A stretch of DNA of 64,000 bases from Lantana camara (Eukaryota; Streptophyta; Magnoliopsida; Lamiales; Verbenaceae). A model generated the notes under the pieces. The model was given only the letters and a program-made list of their open reading frames with translations, was not told the origin of the DNA and did no database searches. A program made the translations under genes and the position numbers. Below, in pieces: positions 20,612 to 32,662 of the stretch (the first letter of the stretch is position 1; each line of letters opens with the position of its first letter). The stretch is from the NCBI GenBank assembly GCA_037501455.1, contig CM074862.1, positions 57,443,501-57,507,500 of the forward strand. Reading direction: 5' to 3'.

Positions 20612-23600
20612 TGTGTCCCGCTCGTTCGATTCATAAGGTACGCCATATTTCAACCTTTTATTGTGTTTAATTATGTGATTTTATATTTTACGTGGCCCTA
20701 TTTTGAACTCTTTTAGAGTTTAGGGGCTTGTTTACAATTTCTCTTTTGGGGGTTATTCGGTAATTTCTCGTTCGGTCAAGAGTTTGACCTTTTTTACCCT
20801 TGCTTTGCGTTCGGGGCATCAAGACGAGTCCGTAGACTCTGAGTTTGCCCAATTCTGACTTCGTTAACCCCTTCTTTCGTCCTTTTTTGCATACGAGGAC
20901 CCGAGATATAATACCCCGGATCCTCGTAATTCATCCCAAAGTTCAGACCTCATCCTTCATCGTCTTCTCCCGCGATCGACACTATTCACACACAGTGAGG
21001 GTGTGATTTCACAAACATCACCAAACTTGATCGTTTCTCGACGGAATTCGATGAACCTTTAGTCGAAATTCATCAGCTCGACGAGCCCATCACAACCGTA
21101 CCAAGATCGTGGCCAACCGATGACCCACGGCGGCCTGAAAGTGGAGGGTGGCGCCACCACTTCGTCGCCGGCGATCCGGCGACTTTCGCCGGCCAACCAC
21201 CACCTTACCCTACTTTTTTTATCCTTTCCGTTCCATTTCCGGCCTCTTTTTTTAGCGAATCACGGTGGAGATGGCGGAATCGGCGGTGGCGGTAGCGGCA
21301 ATCCTTCGGCGGCGGCGGCGTAGGGCCCTTTTCCGGTCGGTTTTGGTGGTGGTTGCTTAGAACGACGGAAACTAGCGGATGGCGTTGGCCCCGACTCGAG
21401 AACGGGCCGGCGGCAGCGAACCGGTGGCGGACCGGCTCTGGACCGGCGGTCCGATTTTCCGGCGACTTTTCTGGCAGTTTGGTTAGGGGCTTTCGTAGGG
21501 CTCGTTACGGTCTTTCCAGCGGTATGTCCGGATTTTATTTTCGTTTAGCGGTTTGTATTTAATTTCAGTTTTTGTACTAGGATTTTAGTTCGGTTTTTCG
21601 TCAACGAAGTCCGGTGTGTTTGGTATTTTCTGAAATTGCTTGAGGGATTTTGTCAAGCAGGCCGAGGCGTACGTTTCTGTCCTTTAGGGGATTTTTCCGA
21701 CCACCGCAGGCGGTGTTCCGGTGGCGGCCGGTGGCTGTTCGGCCGGCTGCGGTGGCGGCATTCCGGCGACTTTCGGACAGTAGGTCTGTTTCGTTGTGGT
21801 GAGTCCAACGCCATTTTCTGTTCGTCAATCGGATGTCCGGTTGATTTTATATGAATTTTTGAAGTGGTTGTATTTACTTTTGTAAATTGTTTTTAATTGT
21901 CAATTAATTATTGTAAGCTTGAATTACTGATTGAATTGTGCTCCAATGTGTATGAAAACTTGTATGAATTATAATTTGAAATATTTGGATAATTTGATTT
22001 GTAAATTGAACCCCCGACTTGTTGATTTTGCTACTTGGTTAGTCTAGAGGGGGTGTTTGTGTAATTTTTGAAAAAGTAGGAATTTGTTTAATTTGAATTA
22101 ATAGACCTTAGTAATGAAATCTAAAATGTAATGTATGAATTGAATATGTAACGTATGAATTTAATGAACTTAGTTTCATTAGAATTTGACTTATATGAAA
22201 TATGAAACATGCTATTATGATTTATTTGATTTGTGTGCTACGTGAATTTGTATGAATTATTTTGTGTGAGGAATGAAATAATATGAAATGCATTGCGTGA
22301 ATTTGCATGAAATGAATTATATGAACCTTGAATGATTAAATAACTTGCTTTGAATTTGTATAAGACTTCGTGAGGTTTAAATAAATTAGAAGCATGCTAC
22401 AGTGATTTGCTTTACTTATTAATACTTGGAAATTTGTATGAAATGCGATATGAATTGTCTGAACTTTGTTAATTGAATTTGTTAGGTATTAAATGAATTG
22501 ATATGAAATGATATGAAGTCCTTTGCCTTTAATTTTGTTATTTGCATTAATTATGCACATGAACATGCCTTAATGTTTTGTTTCGCATATAAATTATATG
22601 AATTTGAACTTTGCTGATGTGATTGCATTTATTAAGTGTTCGAGTATATGTCGTGCATCCCTATGTGGTTGTCTGCTTGAGTCTGAGTTCCGTGCTGTGT
22701 TTGTGTGTTCAGTTGGTACAGGTGCACCCGGGGTGGTGACTTGAGGTCGTGCAGGTTCCGGGGTGGACCTTCTGTTTTATATTTGGCTCCGTTTGGTGTA
22801 AGGTGAGGTTTTAGGATTTTTGTTTTAGTTACAGTGACCTACAACCCTCTGTGCTCGTTTTCAAGCCTGCATGCGATTATTCTATTATATTTATATAATA
22901 GATATGTGTTTATATGATATGTTTATGAATTTGTCATACGATTAAAGGTTTTCGAACTGTATATGTACGAGCATATGTAAGCTTGAAATGTTTTGCAACA
23001 AGGCTATGCTCCAAACCGTGTGTCTTCATACCAGCTGCGAATTAGGATGGCACGGAGAGGTACGTTTATAGCATATGCTAAGTTGCAAGGTATGGTATGC
23101 TCCGATAAGGTACGTAAGTATGATTTTGATACGATATGATAAGTTTGATATGTAGCGAGTTATGGTATGATCTGTTCTGAAATGCTCTGTTCTGTTGTGT
23201 TGGGCCCTGAGACGTGGGTAAGGGAGACCCGGGACGACCATGGGGTCGCCGGTTATGACCCCTGTGCACGTTCTCATTTGAGATATTCACGGGCGACCTA
23301 GGGAGGTTGGGAAGGCGTGGTATCTTGAGCCCTCGGTGGATAACCGGGGAAGGTACAGTGTGGGTTCGCTACCCTGTGTGTGTTTGTATCGGTATGAGTA
23401 GTGAGGGTTTGCTACCCGAACTACATGGTGTTGGGGTTGGATTGTTTATGATATTTGTTTGTTTTCTGTTATGATACGTTTGATTCGATATGGAAGTAAG
23501 GTGGGAGACCCGTACTCGCCGGGTATATGATTATGATCTGTTATGTTGATTATGAAACGGGATAGGAGCTTTCTCTTTTATTATGATATGAGTATGCTCA

Positions 23601-24310
23601 GTTTGTTAAGTTATGAATAAGTTAAGATAAGTATAAGTTTGATTTGAAAATATATGTATAAGTTTGATTTGGAAATGGTTTTGGTATGCAAAACCCTACT
23701 CCCGGTTCATAATCTTTCTCTTTATACGTGCTCTGCTCCTTATTATGTATAGTGTGTGTGAGTTCAGCCCCCTCGCTCAGTCAGTGGACTGACCCTCGCC
23801 CTACCTATGTTTTTAGTTTGCAGGTGCAAGTTGTTGGAGTTCGAGCTAGGCGGCTTTGAGTCGGGTCTGTCGAGTCTGTGTCAGTCCGTTTGATTTTTTG
23901 GTTAAGTACTTTGTTCCGAATTATGTATTTAGTATGTTCTGTACAAGATGATGTTTATGCTTTGATTATATGAATTTTCGGGACAGGTTAGGACAGGGCT
24001 TGGATTAGTTGAACCCGTCTTTGTTGCATGTTTGAATTCGGGGCAGGTTAGGACAGGTTCGTGGAATTAGTGGAACCCGTTTACTTATGTTTGTTGATTA
24101 AAGTTTTTGTTAGTTTATATTTTGATTTGCTTCCGCATACAAGTTTTTGCATATTTTATTTGTACAGGGTTTAGGTACCGCCTAGCTTAGGTTGGATTTT
24201 TCGTTCGTCACCCGTTCGCTGTGACTTGGTGCGTGTGCGGACTTTACATTTCGTACCACGTGTCGGGTCATAGTGCGGGGGTGTGGTGCCCCACCACTTG
24301 GGGTGCTACA
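20612..24310 (+). mobile_element. 5' LTR of element V
   Basis: TGTG...GCTACA, 3,699 bp. A TATA box (GATATAATAC, about 20903-20912) sits inside an inverted repeat. A GC-rich leader spans about 21120-21830. Near the 3' end are donor-like AGGTGAGGTTT (22801), hairpin GTCAG/CTGAC (23779-23792), acceptor-like TTTAGTTTGCAG (23812-23823), CTAGGCGG (23846-23853) and CCGCCTAG (24178-24185). The 3' LTR matches throughout; in two 600-bp stretches I count 5 and 14 differences. Open frames inside (for example 21353-21562) are compositional. Confidence 0.9.
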
Positions 24311-24317
24311 TCTTAAA

Positions 24318-24330
24318 TGGTATCAGAGCT
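24318..24330 (+). other. primer binding site of V
   Basis: TGGTATCAGAGCT, 7 bp after the LTR end, matches the 3' end of initiator tRNA-Met. An imperfect hairpin (CAGGTT/AACCGG) follows immediately. Confidence 0.85.
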
Positions 24331-24868
24331 ACCAGGTTCAGAACCGGTGCTCTGGAGTCGTGTCGTGTCAGTTTAGGTCGTACGGCATAGGAATACTTGT
24401 GCATTGCATTCGTCTGATGTGAAATTTTGACTTCTCTGTATGAATTTGTCTGAGCTTATGTGATTGAGTGCACACTACGATTACGATTTTTGCAAAATTA
24501 TCACTGTTATGCTTTAAATTTTATTAAATTACGTATTGCATCTGCATTACTTAAGTGATCTTAATTGCTTTTATTACTTGACATATTCACGTACTAACCC
24601 GCATGCATAGATATTTATTCCATTTGTGAATTGCAGGACGTTACTTCGACATCAAATTGTAAATGATCGTGACAATTCTTTCCACTTCTATCAATCTTTG
24701 ACAGGAGATTCCAAAGCAGCCATGCTCTAATGAGAGACAATGGACCTCTACAAGAATTCAAAACAAGGAATCAATGCTATCGTTATGAAAACGGGTATTA
24801 TGCATTCATGGCACGTGCATCATGCATTGGAGTAAATTTTAAATATTCCGAACATTTGTTCTACATGC

Positions 24869-25282
24869 TTGACTGTTTTCTTTGCTGGACACGAGTACAT
24901 GCCATTTACATCCCTAATCTCGCATGCATTAGTTTCGTGGTTATATTTAGGGATTTCCTTACCTGATCAACTAAGTGCTGTCTTGGTCGAAGCAACATTG
25001 GAATTCGAACAGGGGTTGACCACAAGATATATGATCGAGCTAACACAGTCAGGGTATTGGGCGGATAAAAGAAGATACTCGAATGTGAGAGAAACAAGAG
25101 ACCTTTTAACTAATGAGGTGCCTTCAGGATATATACTTAATTACTTGGAGGTACTCGGGGGCAGCAAATTTTATAAGAAAGTCAGAATTTCTAATACTGG
25201 ATGGCGTGAGGTGACAATGAAGAGATTAAGGCACTTATACCATTCAGAGAATTCCAAGCAGGAAATCGAGTTACTATTTTAA
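24869..25282 (+). pseudogene. unrecognised 137-codon open frame in V interior
   Basis: The longest open frame in the V interior. It occupies the place where gag would be expected, between the primer site and the conserved ACGGTGAACGGTACA motif. I do not recognise any gag, zinc knuckle, protease, reverse transcriptase or other domain in it, and the N-terminal part looks like translated AT-rich DNA. The middle (codons about 30-110) is less biased in composition and could descend from a gag-like or captured sequence. The related element X has no equivalent intact frame in its interior. A chance open frame is the simplest reading. A protein profile search of this frame and of the whole interior would settle it. 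Confidence 0.15.
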
Positions 25283-26164
25283 AGACACCCACCAGAGAGA
25301 GAAAAAAAAAAAAAAAAAAAAAAAAGGGGAAAATTGTGCAAGTTATGGAATTTTGCGCCGAGGTCATTGAAGATCAACTCCACCAAATATTGAGGATAAG
25401 GACATCATTTACAATGACGGTGTGTGAAGCAAGATTGTTTGAAGATTCTCCGCTTATCTTTCCTTGATTGTTCTGAGAGATTCCATCGTTGGAAGATATA
25501 GCAACTCCCGATTATTGAGGATTTTATTGGGACTTCAAGAGGTCCCACGGATCACTATACTCCGAGAATCAAGTGAGACGGTATAAGACCACCTGGGTAC
25601 CTGAGAATCTGAGGGAATACTAAAGAATGCAAGTTGGAACGAAGGGTTGGAACCACTGCCAGTCAAGGAATCGACTATCCTTTCAAGTTAAAGAGATTTT
25701 CCACCTCGACTCCACTACTACGGTGAACGGTACATTGAGCAATCATGGCATTTGCACACATGCATTTCATAAGTAATTATATTTTAATTTTGCTTGACGT
25801 GCACGACGACGTGTAATACGTGATGCTGCCTTGATTGTAATAACGTGGCTAACTGATTTAATTTCCATAACTTGAGATTTATTGTTGTTGTGAATTCTTG
25901 TAAACTGAATGGATTACATGCCTATGTGTTTAAAATTTCCTAATTGCTCACTAACCCTTCATGCACAAACAAGTACATTGCCATCTTATTTTACAGAGAT
26001 TCCATCGCGATATCCCCCTTGAGTTGAGCATGGATGAGGAGTCTATATTCTAGGGACACCGATATCAGTCGTGTAAAGGTACACTTCACATGCATCCCAT
26101 GTTTTGCATACCAAGGTTATTTTGATGTGCGTATGTTTGAATGCTGAGTAAGTGAACTTGTGTG

Positions 26165-26540
26165 TTAGAGAGTTTTGAGATCTCTCTATTTACGTGTTAG
26201 GGGGATGTGGGATTCTCCCTATTTATGTGATAGAAAGATGTTGGATTCTTTCTAGTTATGTGAGCAAGAGATGCTGGATTCTCTTGGAGTTAGATGTTTG
26301 GGAGATGTTGGATTCTCTCGAATCTAGGGTTTGAGAAATGCTGGATTTTCTCAAACTAGAATGTTTGGAAGATGTGGAAGTCTACCAGACTTAGGTTGAG
26401 AGACGGGGCTCTCTCGATTACGTGGTTGAGAGACGGGGTTCTCTCAATTCTGTGCTTGAGGGACGGGGTTCTCTCTTTTGATGTGCTGGGAGACGGGGCT
26501 CTCTCTCTTGCGTGCTGAGAGATGGGATTCTCTCTTGTTT
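26165..26540 (+). repeat. hairpin array of V, about eleven units with covarying stems
   Basis: Consecutive units keep complementarity with different stem sequences: TAGAGAG/CTCTCTA, TAGAAAGA/TCTTTCTA, CAAGAGA/TCTCTTG, GTTTGAGAAA/TTTCTCAAAC, then several GAGAGA/TCTCTC-type units. Loops fall into two types, TGYTGGAT in the 5' units and CGGGGT/CGGGGC in the 3' units. The array ends about 270 bp before the polypurine stem-loop. Confidence 0.8.
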
Positions 26541-26807
26541 GTCGCGGCTGAGTTGAGTGTGGCCTGGTGCTGGTTTGCAGTCGACGAGGAAGCGTCGGTA
26601 TTGAGCTTTGGGTGCAGTGGCCTAGTAAGGATCGAACGAGTTGAAGCGACCAACGGTCAAGTGTTTGGATAAACCTCTGTGGCTACGGAACTCTGCAGGG
26701 AGTTAATGCAATCAGTGGGAGTAAACTTCACAGCCAGGGCTATGACTATACACGATTTCAGGAGATGGATTGAAGTATTCCAGTTCGAAGCTTTACGACT
26801 CAGTAAT

Positions 26808-26844
26808 AGGACCTGAGGATAGGTCCTTTTGAAGGAGGGGAGTT
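26808..26844 (+). other. stem-loop and polypurine tract of V
   Basis: AGGACCT/AGGTCCT with loop GAGGAT at 26808-26827, then GAAGGAGGGG at 26831-26840 and the 3' LTR at 26845. Same order as in TRG, X and L1. Confidence 0.8.
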
Positions 26845-29800
26845 TGTGACATCCCGCTCGTCCGATTTATAAGGTACGCCACGTTTCAACCTTTTAATGT
26901 GTTTAATTATGTGATTTTATATTTTACGTGGCCCTATTTTGAACTCTTTTAGAGTTTAGGGGCTTGTTTGCAATTTCTCTTTTGGGGGTTATTCGGTCAT
27001 TTCTCGTTCGGTCGAGAGTTCGACCTTTTTGACCTTTGCTTTGCGTTCGGGGCATCGAGACGAGTCCGTAGACTCTGAGTTTGCCCAATTCTGACTTCGT
27101 TAACCCCTTCTTCCGTCCGTTTTTGCGTACGAGGACCCGAGATATAATACCCCGGATCCTCGTAAATCTTGCCAAAGAAAAGACCTCAGCCTTCATCGTC
27201 TTCTCCCGCGATCGACACTATTCACACACAGTGAAGGTGTGATTTCACACACAACACCAAACTTGATCGTTTCTCGACGGAATTCGACGAACCTTTAGTC
27301 GAAATTCATCAGGTCGACGAGCCCGTCACAACCGTACCAAGATCGTGGCCAACCGATGACCCACAGCGGCGCAACGGCGGCCTGAAAGTGGAGGGTGGCG
27401 CGACCACTTCGTCGCCGGCGATCCGGCGACTTTCGCCGACCAACCACCACCTTACCCTACGTTTTTACCCTTCCCGTTCCATTTTCGGCCTCCTTTTTGA
27501 GCGAATCGCGGCGGAGATGGCGGAATCGGCGGTGGCGCGGCGGCAGTCCTTCGACGGCGGCGGCGTAGGGCCCTTTTCCCGCCGGTTTTGGTGGTGGTTG
27601 CTTAGAACGACGGAAACTAGCGGATGGCGTTGGCCCCGACTCGAGAACCGGCCGGCGGCGGTGAACCGGTGGCGGACCAGCTCTGGACCGGCGGTCCGAT
27701 TTGTCGGCGACTTTTCCGGCAGTTTGGTTAGGGGCTTTCGTAGGGCTCGTTACGGGCTTTCCAGTGGTATGTCCGGATTTTATTTTCGTTTAGCGGTTTG
27801 TATTTAATTTCAGTTTTCGTACTAGGATTTTAGTTCGGTTTTTCGTCAACGAAGTCCGGTGTGTTTGGTATTTTCTGAAATTGGTTGAGGGATTTTGTCA
27901 AGCAGGCCGAGGCGTACATTTCTGTCCTTCCGGGGATTTTTCCGACCACCGGAGGTGGTGTTCCGGTGGCGGCCGGTGGCTGTTTGGCCAGCTGCGGTGG
28001 TGGCATTTCGACGACTTTCGGACAGTAGGTCCGTTTCGTTGTGGTGAGTCCAACGCCATTTTCCGTTCGTCAATCGGATGTCCGGTTGATTTTATATGAA
28101 TTTTTGATGTGGTTGTATTTACTTTTGTTAATTGTTTTTAATTGTCAATTAATTACTGTAAGCTTGAATTACTGATTGAATTGTGCTCCAATGTGTATGA
28201 AAACTTGTATGAATTATAATTTGAAATATTTGGATAATTTGATTTGTAAATTGAACCCCCGACTTGTCGATTTTGCTACTTGGTTAGTCTAGAGGGGGTG
28301 TTTGTGTAATTTTTGAAAAAGTAGGAATTTGTTTAATTTGAATTAATAGACCTTAGTAATGAAATCTAAAATGTAATGTATGAATTGAATATGTAACGTA
28401 TGAATTTAATGAACTTAGTTTGATTAGAATTTGACTTATATGAAATATGAAACATGCTATTATGATTTATTTGATTTGTGTGCTACGTGAATTTGTATGA
28501 ATTGTTTTGTGTGAGGAATGAAATAATATGAAATGCATTGCGTGAATTTGCATGAAATGAATTATATGAACCTTGAATGATTAAATAACTTGCTTTGAAT
28601 TTGTATAAGACTTCGTGAGGTTTAAATAAATTAGAAGCATGCTACAGTGATTTGCTTGACTTATTAATACTTGGAAATTTGTATGAAATGCGATATGAAT
28701 TGTCTGAACTTTGTTAATTGAATTTGTTAGGTATTAAATGAATTGATATGAAATGATATGAAGTCCTTTGCCTTTAATTTTGTTATTTGCATTAATTATG
28801 CACATGAACATGCCTTAATGTTTTGTTTCGCATATAATTTATATGAATTTGAACTTTCCTGATGTGATTGCATTTATTAAGTGTTTGAGCATATGTCGTG
28901 CGTCCCTATGTGGTTGTATGCTTGAGTCTGAGTTCCGTGCTGTGTTTGTGTGTTCAGTTGGTACAGGTGCACCCGGGGTGTTGACTTGAGGTCGTGCAGG
29001 TTCCGGGGTGGACCTTCTGCTTTGTATTTGGCTCCGTTTGGTGTAAGGTGAGGTTTTAGGATTTTTGTTTTAGTTACAGCGACCTACAACCCTCTGTGCT
29101 CGTTTTCAAGCCTGCATGCGATTATTCTATTATATTTATATAATAGATATGTGTTTATATGATATGTTTATGAATTTGTCATACGATTAAAGGTTTTCGA
29201 ATTGTATATGTACGAGCATATGTAAGCTTGAAATGTTTTGCAACAAGGCTATGCTCCAAACCATGTGTCTTCATACCAGCTGCGGATTAGGATGACACGG
29301 AGAGGTACGTTTATAGCATATGCTAAGTTGCAAGGTATGGTATGCTCCGATAAGGTATGTAAGTATGATTTTGATACGATATGATAAGTTTGATATGTAG
29401 CGAGTTATGGTATGATCTGTTCTGATATGCTCTGTTCTGTTGTGTTGGGCCCTGAGACGTGGGTAAGGGAGACCTGGGACGACCATGGGGTTTCCGGTTA
29501 TGACCCCTGTGCACGTTCTCATTTGAGATATTCACGGGCGACCTAGGGAGGTTGGGAAGGCGTGGTATCTTGAGCCCTCGGTGGATAACCGAGGAAGGCA
29601 CAGTGTGGGTTCGCTACCCCGTGTGTGTTTGTATCTGTATGAGTAGTGAGGGTTTGCTCCCCGAACTACATGGTGTTGGGGTTGGATTGTTTATGATATT
29701 TGTTTGTTTTCTGTTATGATACGTTTGATTCGGTATGGAAGTAAGGTGGGAGACCCGTACTCGCTGGGTATATGATTATGATCTGTTATGTTGATTATGA

Positions 29801-30555
29801 AACGGGATAGGAGCTTTCTCTTTTATTATGATATGAGTATGCTCAGTTTGTTAAGTTATGAATAAGTTAAGATAAGTATAAGTTTGATTTGAAAAGATAT
29901 GTATAAGTTTGATTTGGAAATGGTTTTGGTATGCAAAACCCTACTCCCGGTTCATAATCTTTCTTTTGATACGTGCTCTGCTCCTTATTATGTATAGTGT
30001 GTGTGAGTTCAGCCCCCTCGCTCAGTCAGTGGACTGACCCTCGCCCCACCTATGTTTTTAGTTTGCAGGTACAAGTTGTTGGAGTTCGAGCTAGGCAGCT
30101 TTGAGTCGGGTCTGTCGAGTCTGTGTCAGTCCGTTTGATTTTTTGGTTAAGTACTTTGTTCCGAATTATGTATTTAGTATGTTCTGTACAAGATGATGTT
30201 TATGCTTTGATTATATGAATTTCCGGGACAGGTTAGGACAGGGCTTGGATTAGTTGAACCCGTCTTTGTTACATGTTTGAATTCGGGGCAGGTTAGGACA
30301 GGTTCGTGGAATTAGTGGAACCCGTTTACTTATGTTTGTTGATTACAGTTTTTGTTAGTTCATATTTTGATTTGCTTCCGCATACAAGTTTTTGCATATT
30401 TTATTTGTACAGGGTTTAGGTTCCGCCTAGCTTAGGTAAGATTTTTCGTTCGTCACCCGTTCGCTGTGACTTGGTGCGTGTGCGGACTTTACATTTCGTA
30501 CCACGTGTCAAGTCATAGTGCGGGGGTGTGGTGCCCCACCGCTTGGGGTGCTACA
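26845..30555 (+). mobile_element. 3' LTR of element V
   Basis: Starts TGTGACATCCCG directly after the polypurine tract and ends GGTGCTACA, 3,711 bp. Followed by CCAGC (30556-30560), which resumes the interrupted X hairpin array; the left copy reads CCAGT. Identical architecture to 20612-24310. The 139-codon open frame at 27388-27807 lies in the GC-rich leader and has no recognisable domain. Confidence 0.9.
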
Positions 30556-30748
30556 CCAGCATTTCCCAAACCCCTAAATCCGAGGGAATCCAGCATCTCT
30601 CGAATATCTAAGTACAAGAGAATCCAACATCTCTCGTGCATAAAAGTTAGAAAGAATCCATCATCTTTCTTTCACAAAATTAGAGAGAATTTAAATCTCC
30701 CCTCCACTTAGACAGAAGGAATGTAACATCCCTCTAGCACGTAAATAC
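30556..30748 (-). mobile_element. X interior 2, second half of the hairpin array
   Basis: Direct continuation of 20132-20611 across the V insertion; it matches 16471-16661 of interior 1. It ends at target site AATAC (30744-30748) of the C solo LTR. Confidence 0.8.
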
Positions 30749-32662
30749 TGTTAGGAATAGTGCCCTAGAAAGCCGATTGTATATCCGCTTTGTGCTTTTC
30801 CTTATTGTAATCACAGACAATCTTTGAATGAAATAACGAATTGAGGCAACACTTCTTTATATGCTCTTGTTTGGTATGCATTTACTTTAGCTGTGCATGT
30901 ATGAGAACTCCCCTAATCCTGATGACTTTAGGACTCTACCATTTAGGTGAAATGGTTCATGAAACGAGCCCTATATCACATAAGTCATGATTAGTAAAAT
31001 ACTCCAAGCCGATGAGTCCTACAGACAGTGGGAGTGTCAACCTGACTCCTCTAAGGCTTGCTTGTGGGATCACGCCTTTAAGAAGGACCACCTTGTTTCA
31101 TGGAGGTGCAAAGTGTATAGTTGATACGTGCGTGACAAATGAGGGTGCTTACTTTAATAAGTAAGTTCACTGAGGTGCCCCGTGTGAGAACATTCCTAAA
31201 TGGGAAATGAAGTTTCTATTTCAGGAAATGGAAACTTCCAGATTAGGAAATATCTCACGAGTCATTGATGTGATTAATTGATCCTTAAGACTTGAGGTTC
31301 CTTGTCACTTTATGAGTTAACTCTGTAGTCTTAGGTATAAGCTTTAAAGGGTGTCGCCTTAGACAACTGATTCAAGGCTTATGCTGGGGCTGCACAAGTG
31401 ATTCATGAAAGTGAATGAGAATCAAGAAAGGACCTACACTTGCATTTGCAAGGTGATCTCTTATTGTATAAGTCATTCATATGCCATATGGAGTCCTTGG
31501 CCAAGGCAGTAGATCAAGACATCAAGAAAAGGGTTTCTTGGATTGTGATCAAATGGATATGAAATGCACTTAGCTTTAAGACCGGATTATTAGGGTTCTG
31601 ATTATTCCCGTGCCCTAGATCTTGGTTGAGAGATAGTAAGTAGGAGGATTGTATCTCACATGAATCAATGACTTAAAGGTTCTGTCGAATTTGAACATTC
31701 CAATTTAGCTAGGGGTTAAACACCTGTTGCTAGACTATGGTCGTTTAATCTGTGGACCGATTAATTAATTGTGGTCAGTGCTAATTGAATTGAGAACCTA
31801 GAGGGTCACACACAACAACTTGGTTACATGAGTTGAGGCTTGAAAATGATTAAACGAGTTAATCGGGCCAAGAGGGTTCCACACGTGTGAAACCACACGT
31901 GTGGGTCACGTGAGTGACACGTGTCCTTGTGACACGTGTGTATACATATATTTATATATATATTAAATAATTAAATGTGTTAATTACTTAATAGACTTTG
32001 GTTTAATTTTGAATTAAAAAGAAAGTCTTATTTTGGAGAAAAATAATCTAGTTAATTAATTATGAATTAATTAATTAGATATAAATAAGTTATTTATTTT
32101 AAATAAATAAAGTATAAAATTATCCAAAAATAGTTTGGATATTTTTAGCTCTCTTGAAAGTTGATTTGAATTAGAATTCAAAGTCAAAGTCAAAATTACT
32201 TGATGATCAAGTAATAGGAGAGAGGGACCAAATCCTTACCCCATAAGGACTAGGTTCGGTGTCCCTCTCCCACTCCTATATATGAGCTCCCCTTAGAGCT
32301 AATTGGCAATTCTTTTGGTTCATGTGTTGAACACCATCCTTTCTGCAAGATAAACGAAACCCTAGGTTAAGCCTAAACACTAACTAGAGAACTAGCATCC
32401 TTACTAGTTAGATTGTGATCAAGTTGGTGGTCTATCTCTAGAGAGCTTCAAGTTAGAAGTTTGAAGATTCGAGCTTTACCAAGGAGAGGGGATCAAGCCG
32501 CGAGAAGAGCGTTCTTGGGTGGCTTGAAACGCTTCAAGAAAGAATAAAAGAAAAGTAAGTTTCTTAACTATACGAATTTGGAAACACGATTGCGAGTCCA
32601 AGGTCCTTTTGTTGGGAAAATTTTTTAAAATTCCGCTGCTTTCTGATTCGTATTTTCCAACA
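30749..32662 (+). mobile_element. solo LTR of family C with target duplication AATAC
   Basis: TGTTAGG...CCAACA, 1,914 bp, with AATAC at 30744-30748 and 32663-32667. It retains the five-fold CACGTG cluster (about 31880-31945) and a TATA box (about 32276-32284). The same insertion, at the same base of the X interior, is seen truncated at 16662-17035, so it predates duplication of the X interior. Confidence 0.9.

Larger units (their letters stand above)
24311..26844 (+). mobile_element. interior of V: no recognisable gag or pol
   Basis: Only 2.5 kb between 3.7-kb LTRs. It holds a primer site, unrecognised sequence with one 137-codon open frame, a poly(A) run at about 25303-25325, the 15-nt motif ACGGTGAACGGTACA (25720-25734), the hairpin array, a stem-loop and a polypurine tract. 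The very long LTRs and empty interior fit a LARD-type non-autonomous element, mobilised in trans if at all. Confidence 0.8.

Noticed and set aside
24730..24966. 78-codon frame in the V interior as a gag start
   Set aside because: No gag core or zinc knuckle; the sequence reads as translated AT-rich DNA.
25303..25325. Poly(A) run as the tail of a retroposed transcript
   Set aside because: No target duplication or upstream cDNA-like sequence; it sits within the V interior.
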